DNA from: an uncultured Halomicronema sp.
GTDB taxonomy: Bacteria; Cyanobacteriota; Cyanobacteriia; Phormidesmidales; Phormidesmidaceae
Direction of reading: 5' to 3'
Length of the DNA stretch: 42,322 nucleotides
Assembly: GCA_937899725.1 (NCBI GenBank)
Contig: CALCCA010000105.1
Coordinates: 1-42,322, forward strand
The position numbers were made by a program, and so were the translations under genes. Shown piece after piece: positions 26,824-35,251 of the stretch. The notes under the pieces were generated by a model. That model did not search any database. It had not been told where the DNA came from and saw only the letters and a list, made by a program, of their open reading frames with translations. The number at the start of each line of letters is the position of its first letter. Within the stretch, counting starts at the first letter, position 1.

Positions 26824-29800
26824 CTAAGCAGCTTTTTGCAGGTCGGCGATGTACCAGCGGGGGATGCCGTCTTCCGTATGGACGACGATAACGCCCAACT
26901 GTTCGAGGGTGTCGAGACAGTCTTGAATCGCCTTTTGTTTGCGGCTGGCATTTTTGAATTGAGCTTTGACTTGGGCGACGGTCCACTCGCCGCCTTGGGT
27001 GCGCATGAGGTCGCGGATGGCGGCGAGCTGGTCTTTGAAGGCGGTGGGGAATTTCTGTTGCTCGACGGGGGCAACGACGGTTTCCTCCGGTTCGGCGACG
27101 CCGGTGAGCACCTGTTGGGTGGACTGTACTTCGTCGGGGGCCTGGTATTCAGGACGGAGCCAGCGGACATAGCCGTTGCGTTCTTCTTCGGCGCGTTGGG
27201 CGTTGAGGGCAACGAGGTTTTCGAGAATTTGCTCGTCGGTGATGTCGTGGGGCCAGCCGTAGACATCGAGGACGGCGAGGTCTAGTTCGTCGTGGATTTG
27301 TTTGAGAGTGCTGACGAGGGCGCGATCGTTGTAGGCGCGGTCTTTGTCGGTGAAGGGCTCCCCAGCGCGGAGTCTTTCGAGCAGGTTATACATGCCGGTG
27401 ATGGTGATGTCGGGATGGTCGGCCTGCACTTTTGTGCGGTGGGCATCGAGCCGTTCGCTCAGGTCGCGAATTTTTTGTTTTTGCTCTGGAGTGGGATCTG
27501 GGAAGGGGAAACAGTCAAAACCTATCGAATGAGTATAAACAGGTCTATCCTCTAAAGCACCTCCTGTTACCAGCGCCCAATGTGTATGCACTCTGCTCGA
27601 CAGAACTCCAAGAGCGAAAGCATCACTCATAGCAATTGCAACTATTTTCTGATCTGGAATAACCTTGCCATCCACAAATAGAAATACCCGATGCTTACTA
27701 GTCTGAGTGGTTCCTATATATCTTCTAAGTCCTGTAAGTGCAGGTCGAAAACTAGACCTGGGTTCTGCAAAAATCCACCATTTTTCTCGATAAGTTGCTC
27801 GGTTGTTCTGATCTCTTTCGGGTTTAACCCTTTCATAAACCCATTGATAAACTTTAGGATACTTCTGAGCGACTTCCTGCTCAGTCATCCCAAAGAGATC
27901 AATAACGCGAACGTTGCGATTCACTTGAAGTAAATCTCGTCCATTAAGGTAGGGATGAATTACTGTATCTTCAAGATTTTTTGCCTCATTTTCCGAAACG
28001 CAAAACCCCATCCCGTGAAGCTTTACACCAAGACAAGCTAGGCTTTGATTGCTTTTGAGAGGTGTTGAAGATGCAACATTAGTACCAGGCTTCAAATTGC
28101 TAAAAATTTTGCCTGCTTCTACCCATTCAAATTGTATGCTGCTGGCTTCATCTTCCGGCGTTAGACCTTCTTTCTCAAAAGTTATAATTCCTAGTCTTGC
28201 ACTGGCCTGAATCTTTGAATTGTCGAATTCTCCGCCAGTCATTGCAATTCTTACAGCCGCACCTTTATCTGTCCAAGGATGATCTGGTATGGCAAAGAAT
28301 ATTCTTAAAGGGTGCTTTTGCTTTAGATGAAAATCGATAAGGTTCCTCAATCGTGGTTGTCCAATTGTGTTGGTAGTAATCAGGCAAAATCTTTTTATGT
28401 TTTCAGAGCGAGCTAGAGCGGCTGATTTATGCCACCAATACATGACGTAGTCAACGGTATAAGGTACATCTGCGTAAATTCGTCTGAGAGTTTCGGTATA
28501 ACCATCCCCCAGAGCTTCGCGCATAATCCTATTCCCAATAAACGGCGGATTTGACACCACATAATCCGCTTCCGGCCACTCCGCAGGCCGAGGATTCAAA
28601 TACCGATAAATGGGAATCTGATCACTCGGATCCGGCACCTCTTCCCCCGTCACCGGATGCTGCATCTTGCGTCCGCCCCACCGCGTCCGCACCTGTCCCG
28701 TTTCCGGGTCAATGTCCTCCTCCTTGCCGTCATAGGCCAGCACCGCATCCCGGTTTTCAATGTTGTTGTACTCTCGCAGCACCGGCTCCACTGGGGGCAA
28801 GTCGCCAAAGCGCCGAAAATGCCACTGCAAATAGCCAATCCAGATCACCAGGTCGGCAATGGCAGCCGCGCGGGGATTCAGCTCAATGCCCAAAAACTGC
28901 GACGGGTTCACCTGGTCAATATCCAGCCGCAGCTGGGCCTGCCCGGTGATGTCTTCCAAGCGCTTCAGCACCTCCGACTCTAGCTGCTTCATCAAATCCA
29001 GCGTTACGTACAAAAAGTTGCCCGTGCCGCAAGCCGGGTCCAGAATGCGGGTCTGGCGCAGGTCAGAGAGAAATGCTTCCAGGGTCTCGATCGCTTTCTT
29101 CTTTTGGTTCTCTTTCTTTATTCGGGTGTTCTGTAGCTCTGATGCTTCTAAATACTGTTTCGCTTCCCCCTGCACCACCACCCACTGCGCCTGCAGCGGC
29201 TCCATCACCACCGGCTTTACCAACCGCTCCACATAGGAACGCGGCGTATAGTGGGCACCAAGCTTGCTGCGCTCCTTGGCATCTAGCGCTCGCTCCAGCA
29301 GCGTGCCAAAAATGGCCGGTTCCACATTCTGCCAATCTCGCTCTGCCGCATCCAGCAAAATCTGGATTTGATCCGCCGAGAGGTCAAAAGCCACCGGGTC
29401 GGCAAACAAGCCCCCATTAAATCGCAATAGCTGCCCATGAAAGCCAAAGCTGCCTCCCTCATTCATGGCCTGCCACAGCGCCTCGACTTCTGGCTTAAAG
29501 CTCTGGGGATTTTCTCGCCAGCGCCCTTGGAGGGCAGTGGTAAACAATTCCTCCTTCAGCAACCTCACATCTTCCGCAAACATGGTGAAAATGCAGCGCA
29601 TCAGAAAGTGAGCCACATCCTGCGCTTCATGCTGGCCTTCCAGCGTTTTCGTCAAATTAGCGAGATCGGCGGCTACCTCCCGCGTTACCTTGGCGGCGAT
29701 CTTCTCCGGGTTGCGGGCCTGTGGGTCAGTGAAGATATCCACAAACAGGTCAAAGACTTCTGGCCGCTTCAGCGCTGCTAGCTCAATATCTTGACGGGCC

Positions 29801-30258
29801 GCGTAGCCCCCATAGTCGCCATTGAAGCCCATCCACAGCTCAAAGTGGCTACCAATGTCACAGGTCAGCAAATAGGGCGGTTTGGTAGGCACGTTGCGGG
29901 TATAAGCGATCGCCTGCACAAACGCTTTTTCCATCGCTTTGAGATAGCTAGGCGTGCCTCGCTTGGCAGTCCCTTTCCCACTCTGGTCGCTGCCTTGTTT
30001 GGCCTCAATGATGAAGTGATCAGCCTTGTAAAAGTCGATATAGCCAGCGGTCACTTTGCCGCTGGGGTGATAAACCTTGATGTCTTTGTCAAAACAGAAC
30101 GGATCGTCCTCTAGGCTGCCCTTTGGCGGAGGACTCTCGACGCCCAGCGCAACACACAGGTCGAGAAAGAAACCTTGATAGTTGGCCCGCTCATTGCCAC
30201 CAGAACCCTGCCACTTTTTCACAAAAGCATCAATGCGTTGTTGGGCGGCTTCATCCAT
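26824..30258 (-). CDS. Single-chain restriction-modification enzyme (MmeI-like, type IIG/IIL)
   Basis: 1,144 residues from the ATG at 30258 (MDEAAQQRIDAFVKKWQGSG), which matches family starts; the frame is open to a TTG at 30321. N-terminal nuclease: YIDFYKADHFIIEAKQ carries the D...ExK site (about 73-85). Adenine methyltransferase: DPACGTGNFLYVTLDLMKQL (motif I, about 406) and VVSNPPFIGNR (motif IV, about 568). A target-recognition region (about 580-910) and a C-terminal helical part follow. One protein should therefore cut and N6-methylate the same site. The target-recognition part is markedly AT-richer than both flanks. Nearby nuclease and toxin genes make this a defence cluster. Confidence 0.88.
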   Translation of the reverse strand: MDEAAQQRIDAFVKKWQGSGGNERANYQGFFLDLCVALGVESPPPKGSLEDDPFCFDKDIKVYHPSGKVTAGYIDFYKADHFIIEAKQGSDQSGKGTAKRGTPSYLKAMEKAFVQAIAYTRNVPTKPPYLLTCDIGSHFELWMGFNGDYGGYAARQDIELAALKRPEVFDLFVDIFTDPQARNPEKIAAKVTREVAADLANLTKTLEGQHEAQDVAHFLMRCIFTMFAEDVRLLKEELFTTALQGRWRENPQSFKPEVEALWQAMNEGGSFGFHGQLLRFNGGLFADPVAFDLSADQIQILLDAAERDWQNVEPAIFGTLLERALDAKERSKLGAHYTPRSYVERLVKPVVMEPLQAQWVVVQGEAKQYLEASELQNTRIKKENQKKKAIETLEAFLSDLRQTRILDPACGTGNFLYVTLDLMKQLESEVLKRLEDITGQAQLRLDIDQVNPSQFLGIELNPRAAAIADLVIWIGYLQWHFRRFGDLPPVEPVLREYNNIENRDAVLAYDGKEEDIDPETGQVRTRWGGRKMQHPVTGEEVPDPSDQIPIYRYLNPRPAEWPEADYVVSNPPFIGNRIMREALGDGYTETLRRIYADVPYTVDYVMYWWHKSAALARSENIKRFCLITTNTIGQPRLRNLIDFHLKQKHPLRIFFAIPDHPWTDKGAAVRIAMTGGEFDNSKIQASARLGIITFEKEGLTPEDEASSIQFEWVEAGKIFSNLKPGTNVASSTPLKSNQSLACLGVKLHGMGFCVSENEAKNLEDTVIHPYLNGRDLLQVNRNVRVIDLFGMTEQEVAQKYPKVYQWVYERVKPERDQNNRATYREKWWIFAEPRSSFRPALTGLRRYIGTTQTSKHRVFLFVDGKVIPDQKIVAIAMSDAFALGVLSSRVHTHWALVTGGALEDRPVYTHSIGFDCFPFPDPTPEQKQKIRDLSERLDAHRTKVQADHPDITITGMYNLLERLRAGEPFTDKDRAYNDRALVSTLKQIHDELDLAVLDVYGWPHDITDEQILENLVALNAQRAEEERNGYVRWLRPEYQAPDEVQSTQQVLTGVAEPEETVVAPVEQQKFPTAFKDQLAAIRDLMRTQGGEWTVAQVKAQFKNASRKQKAIQDCLDTLEQLGVIVVHTEDGIPRWYIADLQKAA

Positions 30259-30483
30259 GGGACATAGGGGCGATGTCAAGGGCATGTCAATTCTGCCCAG
30301 GCCACCCCAAGAATTCGGCAAAGCTTACATACATTTACGGATCGGAGAGAGGTGATCATGCCCTGCTGAACGCTAGGCGGGCCTGCTCGTCACGCAAACC
30401 TTCACGCTGAGGAATTGTCTACAATTTTCGTTGATTTAAACGACGTTATTGAGGTTCAGTGCTATTGCCAACAAAAGCGGCGT

Positions 30484-31113
30484 TTAGCTGGCTACCACAC
30501 GACTCAGTTGCTTCAATCCCTGCAAAATGCACTGCAGTTCTTGATGAGAAGCTAAGGCCGCAAACGCTCGCGAAAAGTTGTACTGCCGCCCTTCAGTCTG
30601 GGCCAGTTTTACAAAGACCGAATCATCCCCATTCGTCATTAAGGCAAAACTGGGTCTTTCTGGGTGAGGATTCGCCGCTAGGTACGCCAGAGTTTGCGGC
30701 AGGGCTGACCAGACCGAAAGCGCCGTCTTTTTAGATTCCAGTACAACCACCCAAAAGTGCTCCTTCAAGACCAACACAGCCAATCGACCTTGCAGCACTT
30801 CTTCTGAGTCTGCCAAAACGAGCTGTACCGATTCCTCGGCTCTGACTCTAAACGGTGGATCGTAAAATCCCGCCAGCGTTAGCAGGGGTGACGCAAACAA
30901 CAGCATCACAGTGCTTTCGAGTAAATGCCCTTGCGCGCTTTGATAGAGGTAGTGGTGGCGTAACTCAGCGAGCCCCGTCTCTTCAGACTCGGTCAGGGCA
31001 GGCAGGTCAACACACCACTCAGGAAAAAATTGTTCATCTTCGGTGCGAGTGAGATGAAATCGTTCTTCCGCTTCTGCCAGAGGTGTAATCGCATCTGTGA
31101 CCGCAACCGACAT
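30484..31113 (-). CDS. HSDR_N-like PD-(D/E)XK nuclease domain protein
   Basis: The 209-residue protein resembles the stand-alone N-terminal nuclease domain of type I restriction R subunits, common in cyanobacteria and often labelled restriction endonuclease subunit R. FFPEWCVDLPALTESEE, FRVRAEESVQLVLADSEEVL, VVVLESKKTALSVWSALPQT and FALMTNGDDSVFVKL are visible. The LESKK strand supplies the E-x-K of the nuclease core. No helicase or methylase domain is attached. It follows the restriction-modification gene on the same strand, upstream of it by about 160 bp, but there is no proof that they work together. Confidence 0.72.
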   Translation of the reverse strand: MSVAVTDAITPLAEAEERFHLTRTEDEQFFPEWCVDLPALTESEETGLAELRHHYLYQSAQGHLLESTVMLLFASPLLTLAGFYDPPFRVRAEESVQLVLADSEEVLQGRLAVLVLKEHFWVVVLESKKTALSVWSALPQTLAYLAANPHPERPSFALMTNGDDSVFVKLAQTEGRQYNFSRAFAALASHQELQCILQGLKQLSRVVAS

Positions 31114-31197
31114 CCTTTCTACCCACTCGCTGCTGCTATCTTAAGCCAGAGTCACGGTGGGCATCTCTCATACACGGACTGCATTGCTTCGATCCGT

Positions 31198-31797
31198 CTA
31201 GATAACGTTCTCCAGTTGTAGAATCAGCTCAGGCAATATGTGAGAGCGAATGGATTCTCCCAGGCGATAGAGGGTGCGATGGTATTCATCACCTTGGAGT
31301 TGGCAAATGGTAAATGTCGGTTGCTTCGGGCGACCAATGAAAGCGGTGCCACCTAATCCGGTGAAATCCACAATCCAATACTCGGCGATTTGCAGCAGCG
31401 CATATTCTTCTAACTTGCGGGCATAATCGTCTTGCCAATTGGTGCTTACCACTTCGACCACCAGTCGGATGGGGATGCCAGACGTAATAATCGGCTCTCG
31501 CTGCCATAAGGGTTCCGCTTTTAGCGCCGCTTCATCAAGCACAATTACATCGGGGCGCAGAGCCGTGGCCGCCGTGGCTGGGGGTTGAATCAGGCAATTT
31601 TTCGGCACCGTCCAAGCCAGCGCCTGACGCAGGATTTCTGCATAAATATGGCCTGCCAATTTGCCCGCAACACTTTCATGAGGGCCAGTGGGTTCCAAGG
31701 CACGCAGTTCTCCATCAATGAGTTCGTAGCGAGGGTCGTCACCATATTGGGCGACGAAATCCTCAAAGCTAAGGGTTTTGGTGGGGGTGTAGGTCAT
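31198..31797 (-). CDS. Uma2 family endonuclease-like protein
   Basis: A 199-residue DUF820/Uma2 protein: LSFEDFVAQYGDDPRYELID, PTGPHESVAGKLAGHI, RPDVIVLDE and IRLVVEVVSTNWQDDYARKL supply the PD-(D/E)XK-like core (Asp in RPDVIV, Glu in VVEVVS, Lys in ARKL). EYALLQIAEYWIVD closes the fold. The family is hugely expanded in cyanobacteria with many paralogues of unknown role. ATG start; about 85 bp upstream of the HSDR_N-like gene on the same strand. Confidence 0.9.
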   Translation of the reverse strand: MTYTPTKTLSFEDFVAQYGDDPRYELIDGELRALEPTGPHESVAGKLAGHIYAEILRQALAWTVPKNCLIQPPATAATALRPDVIVLDEAALKAEPLWQREPIITSGIPIRLVVEVVSTNWQDDYARKLEEYALLQIAEYWIVDFTGLGGTAFIGRPKQPTFTICQLQGDEYHRTLYRLGESIRSHILPELILQLENVI

Positions 31798-31874
31798 GAC
31801 GGCCCCTGCCGAACGAGAAAAGGATTGTTCTTAGAGGATAGCGTTGTCCACAACATGGAGATGAACGTTGCCCT

Positions 31875-31972
31875 GGTTATTCTGGCTCACGAGCGTTCAT
31901 GATGACCCAGGCGCTGGAACCGTCTTGTCAATGCTCTTTCTTTGCCAATCAGCGTTCAATCGGTTGCAGTCT
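31875..31972 (-). pseudogene. Decayed second copy of the moaE 3' end
   Basis: Positions 31875-31943 align without gaps to 32915-32983, the 3' end of intact moaE, at 51 of 69 bases by my count. On the minus strand it reads KKEH-stop-QDGSSAWVIMNAREPE-stop against KKEFWQDGSSTWVSIGACEEE-stop, with the stop codon in the same place. Further 5', ATD and TL...IG match AIDTL...IW, interrupted by an extra TGA and lacking a 15-nt piece that encodes the active-site KHNAP. It is a nonfunctional fragment, 1,040 bp from its match, with the Doc module between them. Confidence 0.7.
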
Positions 31973-31998
31973 AAGGGGCTGGGCTTGGTGAGAAGGCG

Positions 31999-32397
31999 TT
32001 ATCGCCTAGCCTCGTCCAAGGCATCCCTTAACACCTGGGCAATTCCAGCTTTATCTAACCTCCCCTGCACAACCTGTATCACTAGATCGTAGGCTGCATC
32101 ATCGGTCAGCATCAGCTGACAACCATTTATCCGTAAAAACGTATCCATTACTGCAAATGCTGTGCGCTTATTGCCATCTACAAAAGGATGATTCATCGCC
32201 AGGTGATACAGGTAAGCTGCAGCCTGCTCAGGAATGGTTGGATGTAACCACTGCCGTTCAAACGTCGCCTGCGGTTGGGCTAATGCAGAGTCAAGTAATC
32301 GCCCATCTCGTAACCCTGAAGTGCCGCCAAATTTTTCCAGCTGTCGGGTATGGATGGCCAAGACCATCGCTCTCTCCAGAAATCTAGGAGTTTGCAA
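31999..32397 (-). CDS. doc: Doc (death-on-curing) / Fic-family toxin
   Basis: 132 residues from the TTG at 32397, which gives the family-typical PRFLERAMVLAIHTRQLEKF N terminus; an ATG at 32367 would truncate this. The Fic motif HPFVDGNKRTA is intact, with catalytic His and phosphate-binding GNKR. GGTSGLRDGRLLDSALAQPQ is the Doc signature. Doc enzymes phosphorylate elongation factor Tu and stop translation. The start overlaps the stop of the upstream gene by 14 nt, as in toxin-antitoxin operons. Confidence 0.85.
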   Translation of the reverse strand: MQTPRFLERAMVLAIHTRQLEKFGGTSGLRDGRLLDSALAQPQATFERQWLHPTIPEQAAAYLYHLAMNHPFVDGNKRTAFAVMDTFLRINGCQLMLTDDAAYDLVIQVVQGRLDKAGIAQVLRDALDEARR

Positions 32398-32860
32398 GGC
32401 GAAGATAAACCTCCTTGCGCTCCTTTTCTGACTCCAGATAGGCTTGCCAAACGAGAGCGTCGGCGTCGCTCGGTTCAACAGGTTCCCTCAAGACCAGGTT
32501 GAGATAATCTCTAATCCAGACAACGATAAGTTTTTTGAGAAAAGGCAACCTTTCCTGATTTTCTTGCGTAAGTTGCCATTGTAGAAATTCAACCAACCCC
32601 TCTGGCGTGATGGTCCACGTATTTTGTGCTCCTTTCTGGCTTGCAGATACCACTGTGACCTCCTGTAAACAGGACGCAATTCGTGATGAATCTGTTGATT
32701 CTGTTCTTAAAGCAACCACAATCTGCTGCTCATTAAGACCTAATGACTTGGCCAGGGAAGCGAGGCCGACTCGATAAGAGCCATCAGGAAGTTGGAAAAC
32801 TTCTATCGCTTCATTACCGATGACAATCTGTTTTTGCTGAATGACGTCTGTCTTGGTCAT
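32384..32860 (-). CDS. Putative antitoxin/regulator upstream of Doc (158 aa)
   Basis: It is the first gene of the Doc pair and overlaps the toxin start by 14 nt. It is not a Phd-fold antitoxin. VFQLPDGSYRVGLASLAKSL recalls the beginning of phage-type Bro/Ant N-terminal domains. A middle region with NTWTITPEGLVEFLQWQLTQ is followed by a charged C-terminal tail (ESEKERKEVYLRLANS) that could wrap the toxin. Function as antitoxin is inferred from position; a DNA-binding or phage-regulator origin is possible. ATG start at 32860. Confidence 0.65.
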   Translation of the reverse strand: MTKTDVIQQKQIVIGNEAIEVFQLPDGSYRVGLASLAKSLGLNEQQIVVALRTESTDSSRIASCLQEVTVVSASQKGAQNTWTITPEGLVEFLQWQLTQENQERLPFLKKLIVVWIRDYLNLVLREPVEPSDADALVWQAYLESEKERKEVYLRLANS

Positions 32861-32916
32861 AAGACTTTGGTGGTTAATTAGAGCATTTGACGACTTAAGA
32901 GAACTTAGAAACTCGG

Positions 32917-33402
32917 TTATTCCTCTTCACAAGCGCCGATGCTAACCCAAGTGCTGGAACCATCTTGCCAAAATTCTTTCTTCCAGATTGGGGCGTTGTG
33001 CTTGAGCGTATCGATCGCATATCGACACGCTTCAAACGCCTCACCGCGATGGGGACAGCCGATCGCCACCAGCACGCTAATTTCACCCACCGTCAGCTTG
33101 CCCGTGCGATGGTGAATCACCACCCGCGTCACGTCGGTCCACTGCTGGCGAATTTGGTTAGCAATGGTCTTGAAGACTTCCAGGGCCATGGGTTCGTAGG
33201 CCTGATATTCCAGACAGGAGACGGCGCGGCCCTCGGTGTTGTCGCGCACCATGCCGCTCATCACCACGATCGCCCCATTGCGAGCATCATCCGCCAGGCG
33301 ATACGCCTCGTCGAGTGATAACGGGGCAAAGGTCATCGCAAAGCGATCGCCCTCAGCAGTGACGGGGTTGGGCGTAAACGGCAGGGTTGAATCTAAAACC
33401 AC
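32917..33402 (-). CDS. moaE: Molybdopterin synthase catalytic subunit
   Basis: 161 residues from a GTG start at 33402, 12 bp after the pyrB stop; an internal ATG at about 33336 would also leave the fold intact. FAPLSLDEAYRLADDARNGA, FSGMVRD-like VMSGMVRDNTEGR and YEPMALEVFKTIANQI are followed by HHRTGKLTVGEISVLVAIG, HRGEAFEACRYAIDTLKHNA and PIWKKEFWQDGSSTWV. The Lys of TLKHNAP and of WKKE are the catalytic and structural lysines. It transfers sulfur from thiocarboxylated MoaD to precursor Z to make molybdopterin. No moaD is visible nearby. Confidence 0.95.
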   Translation of the reverse strand: MVLDSTLPFTPNPVTAEGDRFAMTFAPLSLDEAYRLADDARNGAIVVMSGMVRDNTEGRAVSCLEYQAYEPMALEVFKTIANQIRQQWTDVTRVVIHHRTGKLTVGEISVLVAIGCPHRGEAFEACRYAIDTLKHNAPIWKKEFWQDGSSTWVSIGACEEE

Positions 33403-33414
33403 GGCAAACGTTAA

Positions 33415-34446
33415 TTATCCAGCGTCGATAGCAGCCCCGCGATCGCGGGTGCCTATTAAATATAGTAGGGCCATCCGAGTGGCGACACCGCTGGTCACCT
33501 GCTGGCTAATCAGGCTGCGTTCGGGGTCATCCATCAGGGCGGAGCTGATTTCGACCCCACGATTGACCGGGGCCGGATGCAAAATCTTGACCGCTGGCTG
33601 GCAGACTTCAATGCGGGCGTGGGTAAGACCAAACTGTTGATGATATTCACGTAGGCTGGGGAGGAGATGCTGACTCATGCGCTCGCGCTGCAGCCGTAGG
33701 GTCATGACAAAGTCGGCATCTACCAGCGCCGCTTCCAAATCAGTGTGCTGCACTAATTTGCGAGTGAGTTCCGGCGGATCGACGGGTGATCGCTGAAAGG
33801 CTTCAACAAATCCGGGGGGCAGCAGCGTCGGTGGCCCGGCCAGATGCACCTCAGCACCACAGGCCGCCAAACTCCACAGATTAGAGCGGGCCACCCGCGA
33901 GTGAATGATGTCGCCGACGATCGCAATCTTTTTGCCCTGCAGCGTCGTAATGGTCGGTTTTTCCGGATTGAGCACCGTACAGAGGGTCAACAGATCTAAG
34001 AGGGCCTGAGACGGATGTTCATGCTGCCCGTCCCCCGCGTTCAATACGCCGACCCCGGTTTTTAGCCGGTCGAGCTCGGCGGCGATCGCTTGGGGCACCC
34101 CCGTTGCCGCATGGCGAATAATCATCAGGTCGGCCCCCATCGCCAGGTAGGTTTTCGCCGTATCGAGGATGGTTTCACCTTTGGTGAGCGAAGAACTGCC
34201 GGGGGCAAAATTGAGCACATCTGCCGACAAGCGCTTCGCCGCTAGCTCAAAGCTGCTGCGGGTGCGGGTCGAGGGCTCAAAAAACAAATTGGTGACCACT
34301 TTGCCCTGCAGGGTCGGCACCTTTTTGTTGCGGCGAGAGAGCACATCACGAAAGCTCACGGCAGTATCCACCACCGTTGCATAATCGGTCGGGGTCAACC
34401 GTGATAACGAGAGAATGTGTCGATGATTCCAAGCGGTCTCAGCCAC
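33415..34446 (-). CDS. pyrB: Aspartate carbamoyltransferase catalytic chain
   Basis: 343 residues from a GTG start at 34446. The carbamoyl-phosphate motif [18 protein letters not shown], the [12 protein letters not shown] loop, [12 protein letters not shown] and the substrate loop [11 protein letters not shown] are intact. The enzyme makes carbamoyl aspartate, the committed step of pyrimidine synthesis. No pyrI is adjacent. Downstream moaE is 12 bp away and likely co-transcribed. It is divergent from the gene at 34490 with 43 bp between the start codons, so their promoters must overlap. Confidence 0.95.
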   Translation of the reverse strand: MAETAWNHRHILSLSRLTPTDYATVVDTAVSFRDVLSRRNKKVPTLQGKVVTNLFFEPSTRTRSSFELAAKRLSADVLNFAPGSSSLTKGETILDTAKTYLAMGADLMIIRHAATGVPQAIAAELDRLKTGVGVLNAGDGQHEHPSQALLDLLTLCTVLNPEKPTITTLQGKKIAIVGDIIHSRVARSNLWSLAACGAEVHLAGPPTLLPPGFVEAFQRSPVDPPELTRKLVQHTDLEAALVDADFVMTLRLQRERMSQHLLPSLREYHQQFGLTHARIEVCQPAVKILHPAPVNRGVEISSALMDDPERSLISQQVTSGVATRMALLYLIGTRDRGAAIDAG

Positions 34447-34489
34447 AGCGGCATCCTATTCAGCGCATCAGTCAGGAGGGCACTCACCC

Positions 34490-35077
34490 ATGGTCACCGT
34501 CAGCTTACATCGCTTTGTCCGTCGGCCCCGGCAATTTTTGCGGGCGCTAGGTTGGGGCAGTCGCCTGGGCATGGCGGGGGCGATCGCCACTGCCTCGATG
34601 TTCACGCCTGCTGCCGTGGCCAACTCTCCACAGGTGGTCACCGAGCAGCTCAGCGAATTAACGACTGTTGAGACGGCCACCGAGCGATTCTGGGAGGCCG
34701 CGATCGCGAACAGCCCCCCTGGCATGACCGTAATTTTTTACACCCCAACGGCCGCCTGCGACGCCTATGCCGGTGATCTCACGATGGTCGCTGCCGATCA
34801 CGCCATTCCCCAAGTCGTGCAGCGCTTAGTCACGGATCAAACGCCCCAGCTCATCGATTTTGAACTGGCGGGCTACCGCGTCCAGCCGTCCACCGACGAC
34901 GGCACGGTGACCATTGATTTTCGCCGCAATCCCCATGCCGAGCGCCACTTTATCTCGCTCTCGATGTGCGAACAGAGAGAGCTGTTCGGCAGTTTACGCC
35001 AAACCCTGCTGCAAAATCCGGCCCTAGAGATTAACCAGGTGCGCTTTACCGAGCGCGGTCGCCCGATTAAGTTTTAG
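34490..35077 (+). CDS. Exported GerMN-like protein (195 aa)
   Basis: AGGAGG at 34474-34479 lies ten bases before the ATG. The N terminus has a basic stretch followed by GMAGAIATASMFTPAAVA, a signal peptide ending near residue 45. The mature part (about 60-190: MTVIFYTPTAACDAYAGDL, PQLIDFELAGYRVQPSTDDG, TVTIDFRRNP and FISLSMCEQRELFGSLRQTL) looks like the GerMN fold, also found in cyanobacterial exported proteins. Its function is unknown; sporulation is not implied. It shares a promoter region with pyrB. Confidence 0.72.
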   Translation: MVTVSLHRFVRRPRQFLRALGWGSRLGMAGAIATASMFTPAAVANSPQVVTEQLSELTTVETATERFWEAAIANSPPGMTVIFYTPTAACDAYAGDLTMVAADHAIPQVVQRLVTDQTPQLIDFELAGYRVQPSTDDGTVTIDFRRNPHAERHFISLSMCEQRELFGSLRQTLLQNPALEINQVRFTERGRPIKF

Positions 35078-35093
35078 GGCATCCTGAAGAACC

Positions 35094-35145
35094 CGGTTTC
35101 TGGGAACAGCTCAACCGTCTGCGGCAAGTTTCCCCATAGAAACCG
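35094..35145. repeat. Short inverted repeat with CGGTTTCT/AGAAACCG arms
   Basis: CGGTTTCT (35094-35101) and AGAAACCG (35138-35145) are exact inverse complements; the wider arms ACCCGGTTTCTGGG and CATAGAAACCGAGT match imperfectly. The CCGGTTTCT motif is familiar as part of dispersed palindromes in cyanobacterial intergenic DNA. It follows the GerMN-like gene. Confidence 0.4.
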
Positions 35146-35251
35146 AGTGCTTGGACACGTCATTTCTTGGACTACTCTTAAACCTTTCCCTTGGCTCAGG
35201 GGAAGTTGACCGTGTCACCGGGCGATCGCCCCAGCCCATCCGCGCCCGTCG

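Noticed and set aside
26680-27285. Plus and minus overlapping frames within the 3' part of the restriction-modification gene
   Set aside because: Low-complexity (Gly/Val/Phe or Ser/Pro/Thr-rich) shadows of a well-supported gene.
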